Source of the DNA: Ustulina deusta | Taxonomy: Eukaryota > Ascomycota > Sordariomycetes > Xylariales > Xylariaceae | Assembly: GCA_023159155.1 (NCBI GenBank) | Contig: JAJNNX010000060.1 | Coordinates: forward strand, 124,001 to 188,000 | Direction: 5' to 3' | DNA length: 64,000 nt | Part shown: positions 20,822 to 32,232 of the stretch, piece after piece | How the letters are laid out: each line of letters opens with the position of its first letter | Position numbering within the stretch: the stretch's first letter is position 1 | Notes under the pieces: model-generated | What the model saw: the letters and a program-made list of their open reading frames with translations, nothing else | Told to the model about the DNA's origin: nothing | The model's database searches: none | Made by a program: the position numbers and the translations under genes

Positions 20822-23800
20822 TCAAACCTCGGTCTCAATACCAGCTTCCTTCTCGCCATGATGGAATGCCCCACTAACACTCCCCTTGAGCCGGGTTAGT
20901 TTCCCGCCGATGTGATTAACTTGGCGCGCAGCCCGCCATTGCATGATACCGCGATGTTTGCGATGCAGCTGCTTGTGATGGTCCTTGTAGTCGCGCATTT
21001 GATCCCTGATGCCGCGAGAGCCATCTTCGGAATCATTGTGGCCTGGTGCCAGCACCGTCGTAGCAGCTTCCGTTAGCCCGTCCACGGGATTGCGAAATAT
21101 GTTCTTCACTTTCTTGAAGTTGGAGAGCGAGAGGTTAGTAGACGAGGAGCTTGACGAGGCCAAGCCGTTGCCGCCTTCGTCGTCTGAGTTCGGGGGCGTC
21201 GAGTCGTCGTTCGTGTGCATTCGCAACTTCCTCCGGCGCATCTTGTCATCATCTTCTTCATCAATCTCATCAGATATGCTACCTTCGTCATCACTATCAC
21301 CCCCTAACCCCTCGTCTGTGATCGTGTCCAGACACTCCATCACATCCCTCATATCTTTGTTCTTCGACTGTGCGGCAAAATTCTTGTGATACCCCGAAAG
21401 CCCGCGCCAGAAACGGACGGAGATCTCAACCTCCCCAAGTAGTTCGTCTTTACCGCTTGATCCGTCGAACTCACAACATGTCTGCGCTTTGTGGAAGCTC
21501 TCCTTATTGCCTTTCCAGACTTTGAGACACTTGGTCTCGTCCTCTTCGTCTGTGAGCTCATGCAGCCAAAGAACCGCAAAGGCCGAGGTTTTGTCTGGTC
21601 CTATCATAGATTGGCGGAATTCGACAATCATGGCGGACGAGTATCGCTTGCGTACTGCCAGAAACAACTCTTCAGATCCTTTCCTCCCTTTTCCTTTCCA
21701 TACTCCATCGCTAGGGTATAGTTTAACACGTCCTATATTTGTTCTGACTTTAATCCGATGACTGGTGAGACCACTGTCGAGGTCGCCTTTCAACTTCACA
21801 GGCCCTCGGATTTGCAGAGTGCCATAGTCCCATCCACTTATATGAGGAGGTAGCCTGAGCTCCACGCTTCGCCAAACCATACTGATTCGTGCTTTACCAA
21901 AGCCAATTCCCCCCACGAGCGAGTAGCTATTCATCACCTGGCTCTGTTCTTCGAAAACTTTTGAAAGTGGGAGATATACCAACCCAATTAGAGCGTCATC
22001 CTCTCTTTCCCGCGCATCACGCACGCTCACAATGACTTCGGTGCTGCGCCAATCGCGAATGAATCTCTCTGTACCGGCGTTGAAGAATGGCTTGGAGTTT
22101 TTCGGCTTCGTCCGAGTCTTGAAAATCTTCCTATGATTTAAAATAATGGTACAGTAGCTGTTGGGCATATCATCAGCGTGTTCAGCTTCGTCTTCACCAT
22201 CGCCAGAATCACCCTTATCTTCCTTTTGAAGCTTTCGAATCTCAAGGCCTGCGAGATTGTGAATTTGTATGCTGAGGATGCCGGAGACAAATTCGCTGCT
22301 TGGAGGTGCCGACACCATCACTAGAGTGTCTTGAGTTAGTCGCCTTTTCTCTGTACTGATTTGCATAAATATCTTGATGCTAGAGCTTAGAGAAGATTCT
22401 GCAGTAGGTAGTACACATTTTACCTTGAAAAGGACAGACTAGGAAGAGCAGGGTTGCAACTCTGACTTACTGGAATTTTCAAGCTCGTGATAGTCTTGTG
22501 TCTTTTGTTGCTTCACTTCTTCATCATCTGAAGACTTGCCTGCTTCTCTCAGCTTATTCTCAGCAGACACCGAGACATGCTTCTTGAGGTCACCCCTCGT
22601 TCGAATGTTCTCATCAAAAGTTTGTGCTTTAAGCTGTTCTTTGGTGATCCTTGTTTTAGCGAAGTACCCAACGGACCAGACCAGAGAACCGGGCATATCC
22701 TCTTCGACATCTTCACCAGTGAAGCGATCTTGTCGGTCTTGGATCCTGTTTAAAGTCCCCGGATTATGCATGAGGTCCTTTAAGTTCACTTCAACCCGCC
22801 CCAGGTCGTCATCTGCCGTCCATTTGTCTGAATCCCAGAGTTGCAAGCGAAGTTTTTCATCTGCATTCACCTCTTCCGGTGTGACAAGAATACTGGCATA
22901 CTCGTGCCAACTAGGATCGTTCTCGCCTAGCACAATACGAGTCGAGGCGACAGATTTGCCAAATTTACCCCAAGACACAGTGACATAGGCATCACTGCTA
23001 CCTTGGATAGGACCAATCCCAGCGTCTCCTTGCTTGAAATCTCTCGCACGCTGGATGAAGATCCAAACAACGCCAATGCTAGTGGTGTCTTTCTTAAAAT
23101 CTTCACCAACTAGCATATCCTTCAAGTTCAAAGTCAGGCTCTTTGGGGCAACATACTCGGCAAGAGCAGCGTCGATGGCAGAGTTGACGAATGACGAGAT
23201 GAGGGGAATATCCGTTAGGCTGAAACTATGCTTAGATAAAGGGATGCATGAGATGCTTGCCTTGGGTTGTCCAAGAAATGTCAAAGTACACAATCCGATG
23301 AAAGGGGGGTCAGGAGTGAGTTGAAGCCGGAGTCGAAGCGTCATAACGATACCTCGAAGTTCAACCCATACTGGGATGGATATACCACCTGGAAGATAGA
23401 ATTTGAGGTATAGGTGAGCATTCTTAGCTTTGGTTCTGAGATATTTGCTAGAAGTGCGGCTTCGATAAGCAAGTGCAAGTTCTAGGTTGACGAAATCTCC
23501 TTCTTCTGCCTCCATGCCTTCACGCAAAGCGACTTCATCCTGTTCCTCCTGCTTCGGACTCTCATTATTGCCCGAAGCATTTAAATCGCGGCCGGGACCA
23601 TCTTCACTTTTCGGATCCTGTGATTTCTGAGGGCTAGTTCGGTCACTCTCCGATGGTTCATTGCTCTTGTGCAATTGCCCATCCGACCCGACACTTTGGC
23701 TGGCTGCACCAGTTGGTAGCCATCGCACGCCAAGAATACGAATACTTTCATTCCCCTGACCCATATCATCCACGCTCACCATTTTGATAGCTCTGGGCAA

Positions 23801-24973
23801 AGATGCCTGCATCACGTCCTCAATCTGGTCCACGAGAGAAGCGAAGAGGTCTGGGTTGACCAAGGGCCAAATAGAACTGATAAAGCTGTTCAGCCAGTGC
23901 ACAGACTCGGGTAGTTCCTCGTCATTCTCAACAATGGCCTGCTCCGCTCTGTGTGCGGCATCCCAGGTTTCGTCATCAAATATCTCGCTGGTCTTTCTGT
24001 TTACCCATTTTCCCATTCCTAGGACGGTCGTCGCTCCGAGACCCAAAAACAGGGTTAAGCTCAATAATTTAGGCCAAGGGGGAAGCCAACGGTTGTTAAC
24101 ATCAGAAAGTCTAGACCCTCCGTGATGGGAGAAGGGCGTAGGTAGGATAAAGAAGAAAACCACGAGTAGACCAATGATAGACAATCCAGCATAGACGGCC
24201 TGCTGGTAAACAGTGGCCAACTCTTGCCTCGTGGTCTCGAAGTCTGGCGGCGGGAAAACACGCCTCATGCCATTATGCACTCGTTGGATTGTCTCCTGCT
24301 CGGTCTGCAGCTTTTCCTCTGACTTGGAAGCACCCCAGGGGCCCGTGGCCGTAGTGTGATGTGTCCCAGATTCAGGCTCGTTCTCGGGGACAGAATCAAG
24401 ATCCTTTTCGGTCTGGTCGTGTATGATAATGGGAAGGTGTGTTACCGGGTCAGTCACCTGTCTGCCTTCGCCATGCCTCTTTTTTTTCTTCATTGCTTTT
24501 CGTTTCTCTCTGGGATCAGATGTCCCTGCAACGGTCTCGGTCGCTGACTTCTCGCCAGCATTACCCTTCTGTTCTCCACCCTCGCCTTCGTTTCTGTCGG
24601 CATTCTGCTGCGAATCTTGCTCCGAGAAGGGTCCTGTCTCTTTGGCCTGTGCAGTGTCCCCATCAGACGTGGATTTGGGTTGACATGTCGCATCATTAAG
24701 GTTAGTGGAAGGATATGGATGGTGGCGGCTCTCGGGATATTCGCTATCTTCATCTTTGAAGACGGCTTTAGCAGAACGGTAGGCTCTCCTAGGTTTAGAC
24801 TCGTCCTCTGGGCCGCGCTGCGCTTGCTCTTCGTCTTGCACTTGGTCGCCCAATTCTTTCCGATGCTGTCTATATCTCTGTACCGTAGGGATGGGATGTT
24901 TACCGCTGTGAGGTCCTCCGTAGACCCTGTGAGGAGCGCTATCACCTTGACTGAAGGCGTCTTCGTCCGCCAT
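20822..24973 (-). CDS. Mug190-like SMP/C2 membrane-tethering protein
   Basis: Two exons on the complement, 20822..22329 and 22471..24973, joined over a 141-nt intron (GTAAGT donor, CAAG acceptor, phase 1), give 1336 residues. The start is MADEDAF at 24973; an upstream in-frame ATG (25027) adds 18 residues. The order is a disordered charged N-terminus with a KKKKRH patch, two hydrophobic helices (about 261-277 and 302-320), an SMP-type lipid-transfer region (about 355-645, including LKFYLPGGISIPVWVELRG), a first C2 domain (about 655-790, including SSDAYVTVSWGKFGKS and LQLWDSDKW), a second C2-like region after the intron (SGILSIQIHNLAGLE), a third C2-like segment, and an acidic/Ser-rich basic tail. 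This architecture matches fungal Mug190/tricalbin-related proteins thought to act at ER-plasma membrane contacts; lipid transfer here is inferred. Confidence 0.85.
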
Positions 24974-25912
24974 CTTGACACATGGGTGGCGATGCAGGGT
25001 ATGAAGCCCAAGCAACGCTCTTCGCACCAGTAATCACGAGGAAACAGGAATTCGTGACACTTAGCTTAGTTGAGGGACAAGAACAGAGACACAAATTCTT
25101 ATTCGGCTATATGCTGTGCTCGAGATATAATATACTGGATAATTCTGTTCCACTGATGGCATTGTTGATGACACGTGTGATGTCAGAGCAATTACATGGT
25201 GGTTGTGTTTGCAATCACCAGCGAATAATAGGCGAGGGACACGCAAGACATGCACGGGACAGCCAGTCCGACTGGACAGAAGACTGGATGTTCAGACGGC
25301 ACAGGGAAGTGAGTAGGTAGGCACTTAGAGGTAGGTGCTTGGAAGGCAGTGTAGCACGAGAGACCGATGAGGTCATGGGAAGTCATGGACGAAAGAGAGT
25401 GAAAGATTAGCGGTCCGGCACCCTTAAGATCACTGGTCATAGGCGTATAGAGGGCGGGGTGGATCCCTGTAACAGACCTTATAGGCGGGTACTAGGCGGG
25501 AGGCTCCAGGGCACCTCCTGTCAAAGCCACTGATCCAGGGCTCCAAGACCGGCTACCGGCAACCTGATGCTGGATTCACAGCTGTCCAAAGTGGGCTGGC
25601 ATGACTCGGAGTCCTGCGCATTACATCATTGTGAACTGTGAATCATCTATACCAAGGAGACACGACGCCTTCGCCTCGTCGATCCTGCATCTGTTAGAAG
25701 TCTGACTTGGGTGATGAAACATAACAAACATTTCAGCCTAGACCGTGAAATACCGCATTATTATTGATCGCAATGCAATCGAGCGCAACATCCGAAAGGC
25801 CGAGTATATGCAGATGGACTGGCCAGTCTAATAAGCTATTCCAATTCCAGTGGACTCGATCCCATGCGACCGTCGTCCCGACAGCTAAGTTAAATAGATA
25901 CCTAGTTAGGTA
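24974..25912. other. Intergenic, no gene seen
   Basis: 5' region of the Mug190-like gene and 3' spacer of the methyltransferase gene. No coherent ORF. Confidence 0.5.
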
Positions 25913-26509
25913 TCATCGGGGCCGGAGGAGGTAACACCAGTGGTACACGTCCGGATCCGTAGCTTTGGCCTTCGGCGTTGGGATCTTCCCGATGACGCAG
26001 ACATCGAAGGGCAGCTCCTCGAGCTCAAACCGTCGCGCCGAGTAGCTCAGCGATATCCAGAGCCCACCGGCAGCGAGACACCCCCGCACACCCCGCGCCA
26101 TAGCCAGGACGGCCTCGTCGCCGCCGCAAGACACAGCGTCGGCGGTGCTCTTATCCACGACGAGATCGAACGCGCGAGGCGCAGGTAGGTCGGTCGGTAG
26201 TCTCGTGACGTCGGCGACGGCGTATTTCGTCGCGACGTCGCCGAAGAACCTTTCCTCCATCTGCCGTCCGCGGTCTAGTGCCAGCGGCTCGTAGTCGACG
26301 TTCGTCACGTCCTGGTGCCCTTCCTCTCGCAAGCGGACGTGCAGATCGCTTGTGCCGGAGCCGAGATGCAGAATGCGCTGGTTTCCCGACGGAGATAGAT
26401 ACGGCTCCATGAAGGAGATGAATGTTGCGGACGGCGCCAGCCATTCGAATGCCGTCTCTGACGCGAAGCGGTTGCGCCAGTAGCTCTGCTTTTCGAAGTC
26501 CGCGGCCAT
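25913..26509 (-). CDS. SAM-dependent methyltransferase, EEF1A-KMT4/METTL13-like
   Basis: A 198-residue class I methyltransferase starting at MAADFEKQSYW (26509); the frame extends upstream to 26605 but that leader is not family-like. Motif I is ILHLGSGTSDL (residues 46-56), the acidic residue ending strand beta-2 is in VTNVDYEPLAL, and the post-motif segment FDLVVDKSTADAVSCGGDE resembles the DKGTLDAL signature of lysine methyltransferases acting on translation elongation factor 1A (METTL13, EEF1AKMT4). The N-terminal KQSYWRNRFASETAFEWL also matches the YWDxRY...YEWF opening of that group. Substrate is inferred from family only; another small protein target is possible. Single exon, with no partner gene in an obvious functional link. 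Confidence 0.78.
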   Translation of the reverse strand: MAADFEKQSYWRNRFASETAFEWLAPSATFISFMEPYLSPSGNQRILHLGSGTSDLHVRLREEGHQDVTNVDYEPLALDRGRQMEERFFGDVATKYAVADVTRLPTDLPAPRAFDLVVDKSTADAVSCGGDEAVLAMARGVRGCLAAGGLWISLSYSARRFELEELPFDVCVIGKIPTPKAKATDPDVYHWCYLLRPR

Positions 26510-28330
26510 TTGGCGAGGTACGAGCACGCTATATCTAACGGAGATAGAGGGGAAGATGGAGGTGTAATTATGTAGGGCTACAACGAGTATAATATTGAAG
26601 TACAATGACGCCGTCGATCCTGGTTCGGCGATGCCTGGCGGCCGAAGCTACCAGGCTAGAGCCTCTGTTGATAGATGGGAATATTGTAATCGACGAGTAG
26701 GAGAAAATTATGAAGTGTTGGTTTACTTCCAACTTAAGTAGGTGGTATACCTTATCTAGTAAGATTTGTTCGATGGGGATGGTGGGGCTGCTCCTCCTAT
26801 TTTATTTGTTACCTTTCTCTTCCGAATAAGTAGAACGAAGGCTCGGTATTCTCTGTGCGGTACTGTAGATATTGCTTCAGAGCGAGGGGGTGGGAGAACG
26901 GTCTCGAGTGTTAGAACGTAACCCTTCGCAATTGTTCGGACCTCACTTGACTGAGATGACGCTAATATAAATTTATATACCTACTCTCCGATCAACCTGT
27001 CTGCAGATATGAACCATATGAATGATATTACAAACTGCGACTTGCTTGCTAACCTCAGCCTCATCTGTCGACCCAGGAGCTGATATCAGACTCGGCGCTC
27101 CTGTCGCAGCAGGTCTTGCTGCACCTCGATGGCCGTCTTAACATTGCGCATCTCCCGCCCCCGCGGGCTACGGTTACGCCAATGCCCGGGCATCGGCGCG
27201 TCTCTTCGTCTGTGCGATACCGGGCCCGGGTATAGGTTTAGATTTCTCCGGATTACCGGGCCGCCCGCTCGCTAGCCGCCCACAGCGCGGTCAGTATCCG
27301 GCCGTTATTTATGGATTTCTCTGCCGTCTTAAAACGTCCCGCTCCGGGCCGTCATTGTTGGTGCTGTTCCTCGTGTTGCCATTATTTCCGCCTAGAATGT
27401 GTTTGCGAATTACTCCAGGCCACTAAAACCGCCGGTAGTGCGCTTACTTTCAAACCCGATTCTCATCGATGTGCACCTACAACATCAAAAAGAGCCACCC
27501 AGAAAACATAATAGAATGGCAAAGGTAAGTAGACTAAAGAAACGGCGTTAACAATAGCAAGGGACTCGCACAAGATGTCGAGGATGAGTCGGAGCTTAGG
27601 TTATATTTGCCTTGTTCTCACCGCTAGGTTCGTTTTCTTTCATTCAAGTCCCTTTTTTTTTTTTGCATCATCCTTAGATCGAGCGGTGTCTCTTGTAACA
27701 TTATGCACGATGAAAGAGTCGCATGATAAGCCTTGATGTTTTTTTGATATTTGGTTTCTAGGAATTTGGGTTATTGAGATGGTTTTGCCCGGACGTTCTG
27801 CTGACGCTTCTTGACCCCCTTTTTTCCCTGGCTCCGCCATATCGCGTCTGCAACTCTTACGAGGCATTACTCTGTGAGCAGCTGGCAGCTGCATGACCAA
27901 CACCCGAACCCGAAAACGCCTCTCGATCAAGTCTTTGGTCGACTTGTCACCTTCATAGGTCTTGATCGATAGTACAGAGACCAATGCAGTGTCCCACAAA
28001 GCTGCGCCCCCCCGACGCACGCTAGCGTATTACGTAGTGCGAAATCGCGTACACGGTGATAAGTATTGGCGCGTGAGGGCCCAAGATAAGAGCTCAATCG
28101 CGACTTCAGCAAGGGTGTATTGTCGCGAGTGATCGTATCAATGACCATATATGCGCAAAGTTGGTGCGGTGTCATGGTCAATGGCTCAGAGTTGAGCATT
28201 CTCTGCCGCATACTCCCCGTACCAACATTGGTGTATCGACGCCCTCGTGTGATCGTGAACTGCATTGGCAGTGGTATAATTCGTCGTGTCCTCCTTGTGT
28301 AGTTCGCCAATGGCATTGTCTATATGGGGC
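26510..28330. other. Intergenic with a GC-rich island near 27.1-27.4 kb
   Basis: The 5' side of the methyltransferase gene is AT-rich. Around 27,090-27,360 the DNA becomes strongly GC- and CpG-rich with the palindrome CCGGGCCCGG (about 27,222-27,231), without an ORF of known type. A run of ~13 T lies at about 27,652-27,664. No gene seen. Confidence 0.5.
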
Positions 28331-29854
28331 TTAGAATCTGCAGCAGCAGTGTTTAGTACTCATCATCCGATAGTCAGATCAATTTACGAGCCGCGCTCAG
28401 CTTACCGTATTTCATATGAACCAGCCCTCGTCATATACCGCACCCACTTTACGCTTGGGTAATTGCTCTTCTCGAACACCTTGAGATATCGCACCAGAAG
28501 TCCAGAGCTCGTGAACATCAAAAGGCTAAAGCTCAGGCTAAGAGGCGGCCGTGACCAGGCTTTTTGGTTCGTCATGCTCGTCAGTTCGGCTTCGGCGCTC
28601 AGGACAAACTCGCTTTGGCCGGTAAAGCGACCAATCTTCCAGACAATATGGTTCTCACTAGGCTCATACTTTGCCTTGCCCTGCGTACAGCGTTCGTTGA
28701 TGCGAGCAGTGTTGAGGGGCGTGGGGATACGGACCACGACGTTGGTGGCGAAAAGCTTGCTACCGAAATTGGCCTTGAGCCCGATGCTATACTCGACTTT
28801 GGTCTTGCCAACCTCGTTCACGATGGCGTGCACCTTGAAGGGCAGATTGACATTCTCGGTGGCTCGGTAGCGCATGAGCTCGAACTCGCCGTCGGGAGGG
28901 ACGAAGGATATGATGCGGTCCGAGTCGAATTTGCCCAGTTTCACGCATTGGTGGAACTGGCAGTCCTCGAGGGTGACGCTTCCGGCGGCTGCCTTGGTAG
29001 CTTTGGTGCCCAGCCTGTTGCCACTGGGCAGCGACTGGAGACCATCCTGGTCCAACAACAGACGATCGTTAAGTCCGAACTTGCATTCCGGGGTGCCGGA
29101 GAGATAGGCGCGCATGATGATCTGGCCGGTGACATCGGCGCGAAGAACAGCGCCGGTGGCTGACATGAGCAGGTTGACATCCTCGATAACGTCGACGAAG
29201 GCCTCGTTCTTCCGGTATTTCACGTCGGCTTTCCTCCACGACAGCGCGCCCGTGGCCTGCATGGTGATCTTGGCCGAGTCTTCGGGGGCACGCTCGGACT
29301 TGACACCCTCGGTGGTGATGTACATCTTCAAGGTGTCGGTCTCGGTGTTCTGGGGGTATCCGAAGTCGATGATCTCTACACAGTCCCAACAGCGCCACGT
29401 CAGCAAGCGCCATCGCTGACAGATGAGCGAAGGGGCATCATCATCATCATCGTCACATCATCGCAGAGATACGCGGATGGACAGAGAGAGAGAGAGAGAG
29501 ACAGAGATGGAAAGTACCGTCGAGCAGCTCGTAGACGAGGACGAAGTTGTTCTTCACGGCCTCCTCGTCGAACTTGGCAAAGTACCCCCGTCCCAGCTGG
29601 ATGAGGCGGTAGAGGAACTCGAAGACGAGGGCGGCATTGGCGTTGCTCTTGGTGACGGCGACGAGGTAGATGTTCTCGTGCTTGACATGGCTGAAGGTGG
29701 TGCTGCCGAGCGTCAGGATGGGCGAGCGGACCTGCGGATTCGAGATGACCTGGATGCGGAAGACGTCGGCGAGGCGAGGGCGGCAGTCGTTCCGAAAGGC
29801 GCGGAAGATCAGGTTCTCGCCCTTCTGGTTGAAGATCAGGATGCCGGACAACAT
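28331..29854 (-). CDS. AP-2 adaptor complex mu subunit
   Basis: Three exons on the complement: 28331..28337, 28406..29375 and 29518..29854, giving 437 residues. The N-terminal longin domain begins MLSGILIFNQKGENLIF and has VRSPILTLGSTTF, NIYLVAVTKSNANAALVFEFLY and NNFVLVYELLDE across the first intron. The mu homology domain has IIDFGYPQNTETDTLK, YRKNEAFVDVIEDVNLLMS, SGTPECKFGLND, FHQCVKLGKFDSDRIISFVPPDGEFELMRYR and LKVFEKSNYPSVKWVRY. These match AP-2 mu rather than AP-1 or AP-3. The protein recognises YxxPhi sorting signals in clathrin-mediated endocytosis at the plasma membrane. The last exon is only 7 nt: splicing GTAAGC to a CTGCAG acceptor replaces an immediate TAA by Arg-Phe-stop, a typical mu2 ending in ascomycetes. 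The 142-nt first intron contains a GA/CT simple repeat. Confidence 0.92.
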
Positions 29855-30243
29855 GTTGCCGAAGTCGAGACGGACGGCGGAACGTGATTGGGCACGACAG
29901 GCTAGCGTGTGTTTATGTGTGCGGTGTTGGGTCTGTGTCTGAGTTTAAGCCCGTTCATTGTCTGCCTCTACAACGTCGCATCACAACTGGCTTTGGCGGT
30001 TTTGGTGATAAGGAGGTACCCATGACCTATCTAACCGGCCTAGAACTTAGCAGGTAAGCTATAGGTGCCTACCGCACTTGATCCCTGCCGGGGTACCTGT
30101 AATTCCCTACGAGGCAGGTACCTGTAAGACCTGTAAGACCTGCCTTAGGGTACCTACTAGATAGTTACAGCGCCGAACACTACCTACATCTAAGGGACCC
30201 CATAGTGTACCTAGGTACATATAGGTACTGGATGAGCCTTGGC

Positions 30244-30259
30244 AGAAGAAGCTTCTTCT
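30244..30259. repeat. Perfect 16-bp palindrome
   Basis: AGAAGAAG followed directly by CTTCTTCT. Confidence 0.85.
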
Positions 30260-30265
30260 AACATG

Positions 30266-30293
30266 TAAGTAAGTACTTGCCTGTACTTACTTA
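30266..30293. repeat. Inverted repeat, 11-bp arms, 6-nt loop
   Basis: TAAGTAAGTAC and GTACTTACTTA flank TTGCCT, built from the same GTAAGTA/TACTTAC words that recur at 49.5 kb. Confidence 0.85.
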
Positions 30294-31325
30294 AGTAAGC
30301 ATGTAGGTACTTACATCCCTCCACCAAACAACCTTAACTACCTAGATGAGCAATACCTATCACGATAATAAGTACACCTTGGCAGGCATCGTATTACGGG
30401 CAACAGTGAGACAGAATTCAGTGCATCTTTCAAGCAGATGATCTTCCAAGACAGTGTTCCCTGTCTTTTTGCGGGGTGGAGAAGTGCAACCCTCGGTATG
30501 CTGGGCGACGTACTCGACAACGTTGCAAAGGCGACGGTGGTAACGAGCTTCGAATTCGTCGTGCCCAAGTGTGATGCTTAAACGCCGTGAAGGCAGCATC
30601 GACGGTACGTTGCGTGAGAGAGAGGGCTCTTCAGCGTGTGTCTCGACGCGCCCAGGTGATGGAGATAGGCTGGGAGGCAATGAATTGATCCCCAAATGAA
30701 GACTTCATGTCAACGGACTTACAGCAACTGAATAAGTCTCTTGCGTCTAATACCTATCCTGTTATAGGTAAGCTCTTTCTGGTTTCCTTGTTCGCTCACT
30801 CAAACTTGTCTCTAAGTGCCTACACTAGATACCATGTAAGATGTGTCGTCGTCGCAAGATCATGATCGTCACTGTTCATGGCCGCATGTGTTCTGATAGC
30901 CATCATCTAGACTACCTAGTTAGAACACAGTTCGATTCCTCGGCGGACACTTCTCCTTCTCCCCCTCCCTTCTTATATTTTCGTCGTTTATTATGAAGGG
31001 CCATGGGAATCTTGATGAAGCGCCACCAACCCAAACTCGGATATGATAGGTCCTCATACATGGAGGTATATGCATATTGTTCCACCATTCTACCATTCCC
31101 CTGTCGCTTGAAGCGATTTGTCGGAGTGTAGAACCGAGCGTCATGGCACACAGCTTCCGCTGACGTCCGGCACCAAATCAGACATCAGACCGAGTCGGGC
31201 GGTTTCTCTTGTGATCAATGAGGACAGTTGCCTAGTTTGGACATGGTACCACTGGTCTTTCGGAAACACCAACATAGTGTACATCACCGGTGATGCCTCG
31301 CTACTCGACTGATGTGACAGCCTGT

Positions 31326-31331
31326 GGCTAA
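31326..31331 (+). promoter_or_regulatory. Possible XlnR/Xyr1 site (GGCTAA)
   Basis: GGCTAA about 900 bp before the GH6 ATG, with a second copy inverted (TTAGCC) at 31352-31357. GGCTAA is the XlnR/Xyr1 recognition core for cellulase activation in Aspergillus and Trichoderma. Distance is large and chance matches are possible. Confidence 0.3.
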
Positions 31332-31810
31332 CCAGTGGCTGGAATAGCGGCTTAGCCAGTCTGTCGGAATGGTACACACCACTATGGGGGTCCGTGCGTA
31401 GCCCATCATACTGCAATGGGAATAATGAACAAAGGGCTCAATGGGCGGACTACGCACTGGCCATACAATTTGTCTTTCCGGAGTCGTTTTCTTTGCTTTC
31501 TTGCTTTCTTCTTCAAGCAGAATATTTTCTCGGAATATAGGGCATAGTTGGGCCTTGAACCAAGCTGCCCATATTGCAGCCATCACGACTGAGAGCATCG
31601 ACTGCGGCCCCTCGCTTTGGCCCTTCGCGACGATGCTGTGAAGCCTTAGCATCATCTACTAGCGAGCTTGGTTGTCAATCGCTCCGGCCCCTTGATTTCC
31701 GTCACCATCCTCCCCCGACCTCCCTATTCGGGCCTTGTCTGGGCATGCCTCCGAGAATCGTGCCAAACCCGGCTAGCCGCTCTTCCAGCAACCCGGGTCC
31801 CGCGAATGCC

Positions 31811-31837
31811 CAGTCTTCGCAGTCTTCGCAGTCTTTC
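31811..31837. repeat. 9-bp tandem repeat CAGTCTTCG x3
   Basis: Two perfect and one imperfect copy (CAGTCTTTC) upstream of the GH6 gene. Confidence 0.8.
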
Positions 31838-32155
31838 CAGTCCGCATGTCTCAATCTTGGTTGGCGGCCAATTTCCCCCTCTCGTATGTTGTCCTCCAGC
31901 ACGCTGACGCCCACGAGGCTCATAATGGCCTCGTACTTGCTCGATGTAGCTTCCTGCCAAGCGTCCGGCAACGTGAACCGCGTTTCCGTCCACTTGGTAG
32001 ACATCTCGCCCTTCTCATTTCCCCGTCCAAGCACATGACTCCCTACGTAAGCGGTGTCTTCTTCGCCCATCATGTCTTTTGGTAACAACGATGGGTCCTT
32101 CGACGCCTCCTTTCCCGTCCAACCGCCGCTTGCGAAACCAAGGTCCGGCCGAGTG

Positions 32156-32166
32156 GTGATAAAAAC
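32156..32166 (+). promoter_or_regulatory. Possible TATA-like box of the GH6 gene
   Basis: GTGATAAAAAC lies about 70-75 bp before the ATG, in the position expected for a TATA-like element of a strongly expressed fungal gene. Imperfect match. Confidence 0.3.
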
Positions 32167-32232
32167 CCTTCGCTTCTTCCTCTCGTAAAGACATCTACAG
32201 CACCCATCCAGTACGCCTTCTTCAAGCGGACC

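Larger units (their letters stand above)
29855..32232. other. Intergenic, GH6 upstream region, inverted repeats
   Basis: The 30.0-30.35 kb part is dense in TACCTA/TAGGTA words with two hairpin-forming inverted repeats. From about 30.7 kb the interval is the upstream region of the cellulase gene. Several ORFs of 60-154 codons overlap on both strands without recognisable domains. Confidence 0.5.

Noticed and set aside
28564..29163. 199-codon plus-strand ORF
   Set aside because: Shadow of the AP-2 mu coding exon on the opposite strand.
31702..32088. 128-codon minus-strand ORF upstream of the GH6 gene
   Set aside because: Contains repeat-derived CEDCEDW residues from the 9-bp tandem repeat; no recognisable domain.
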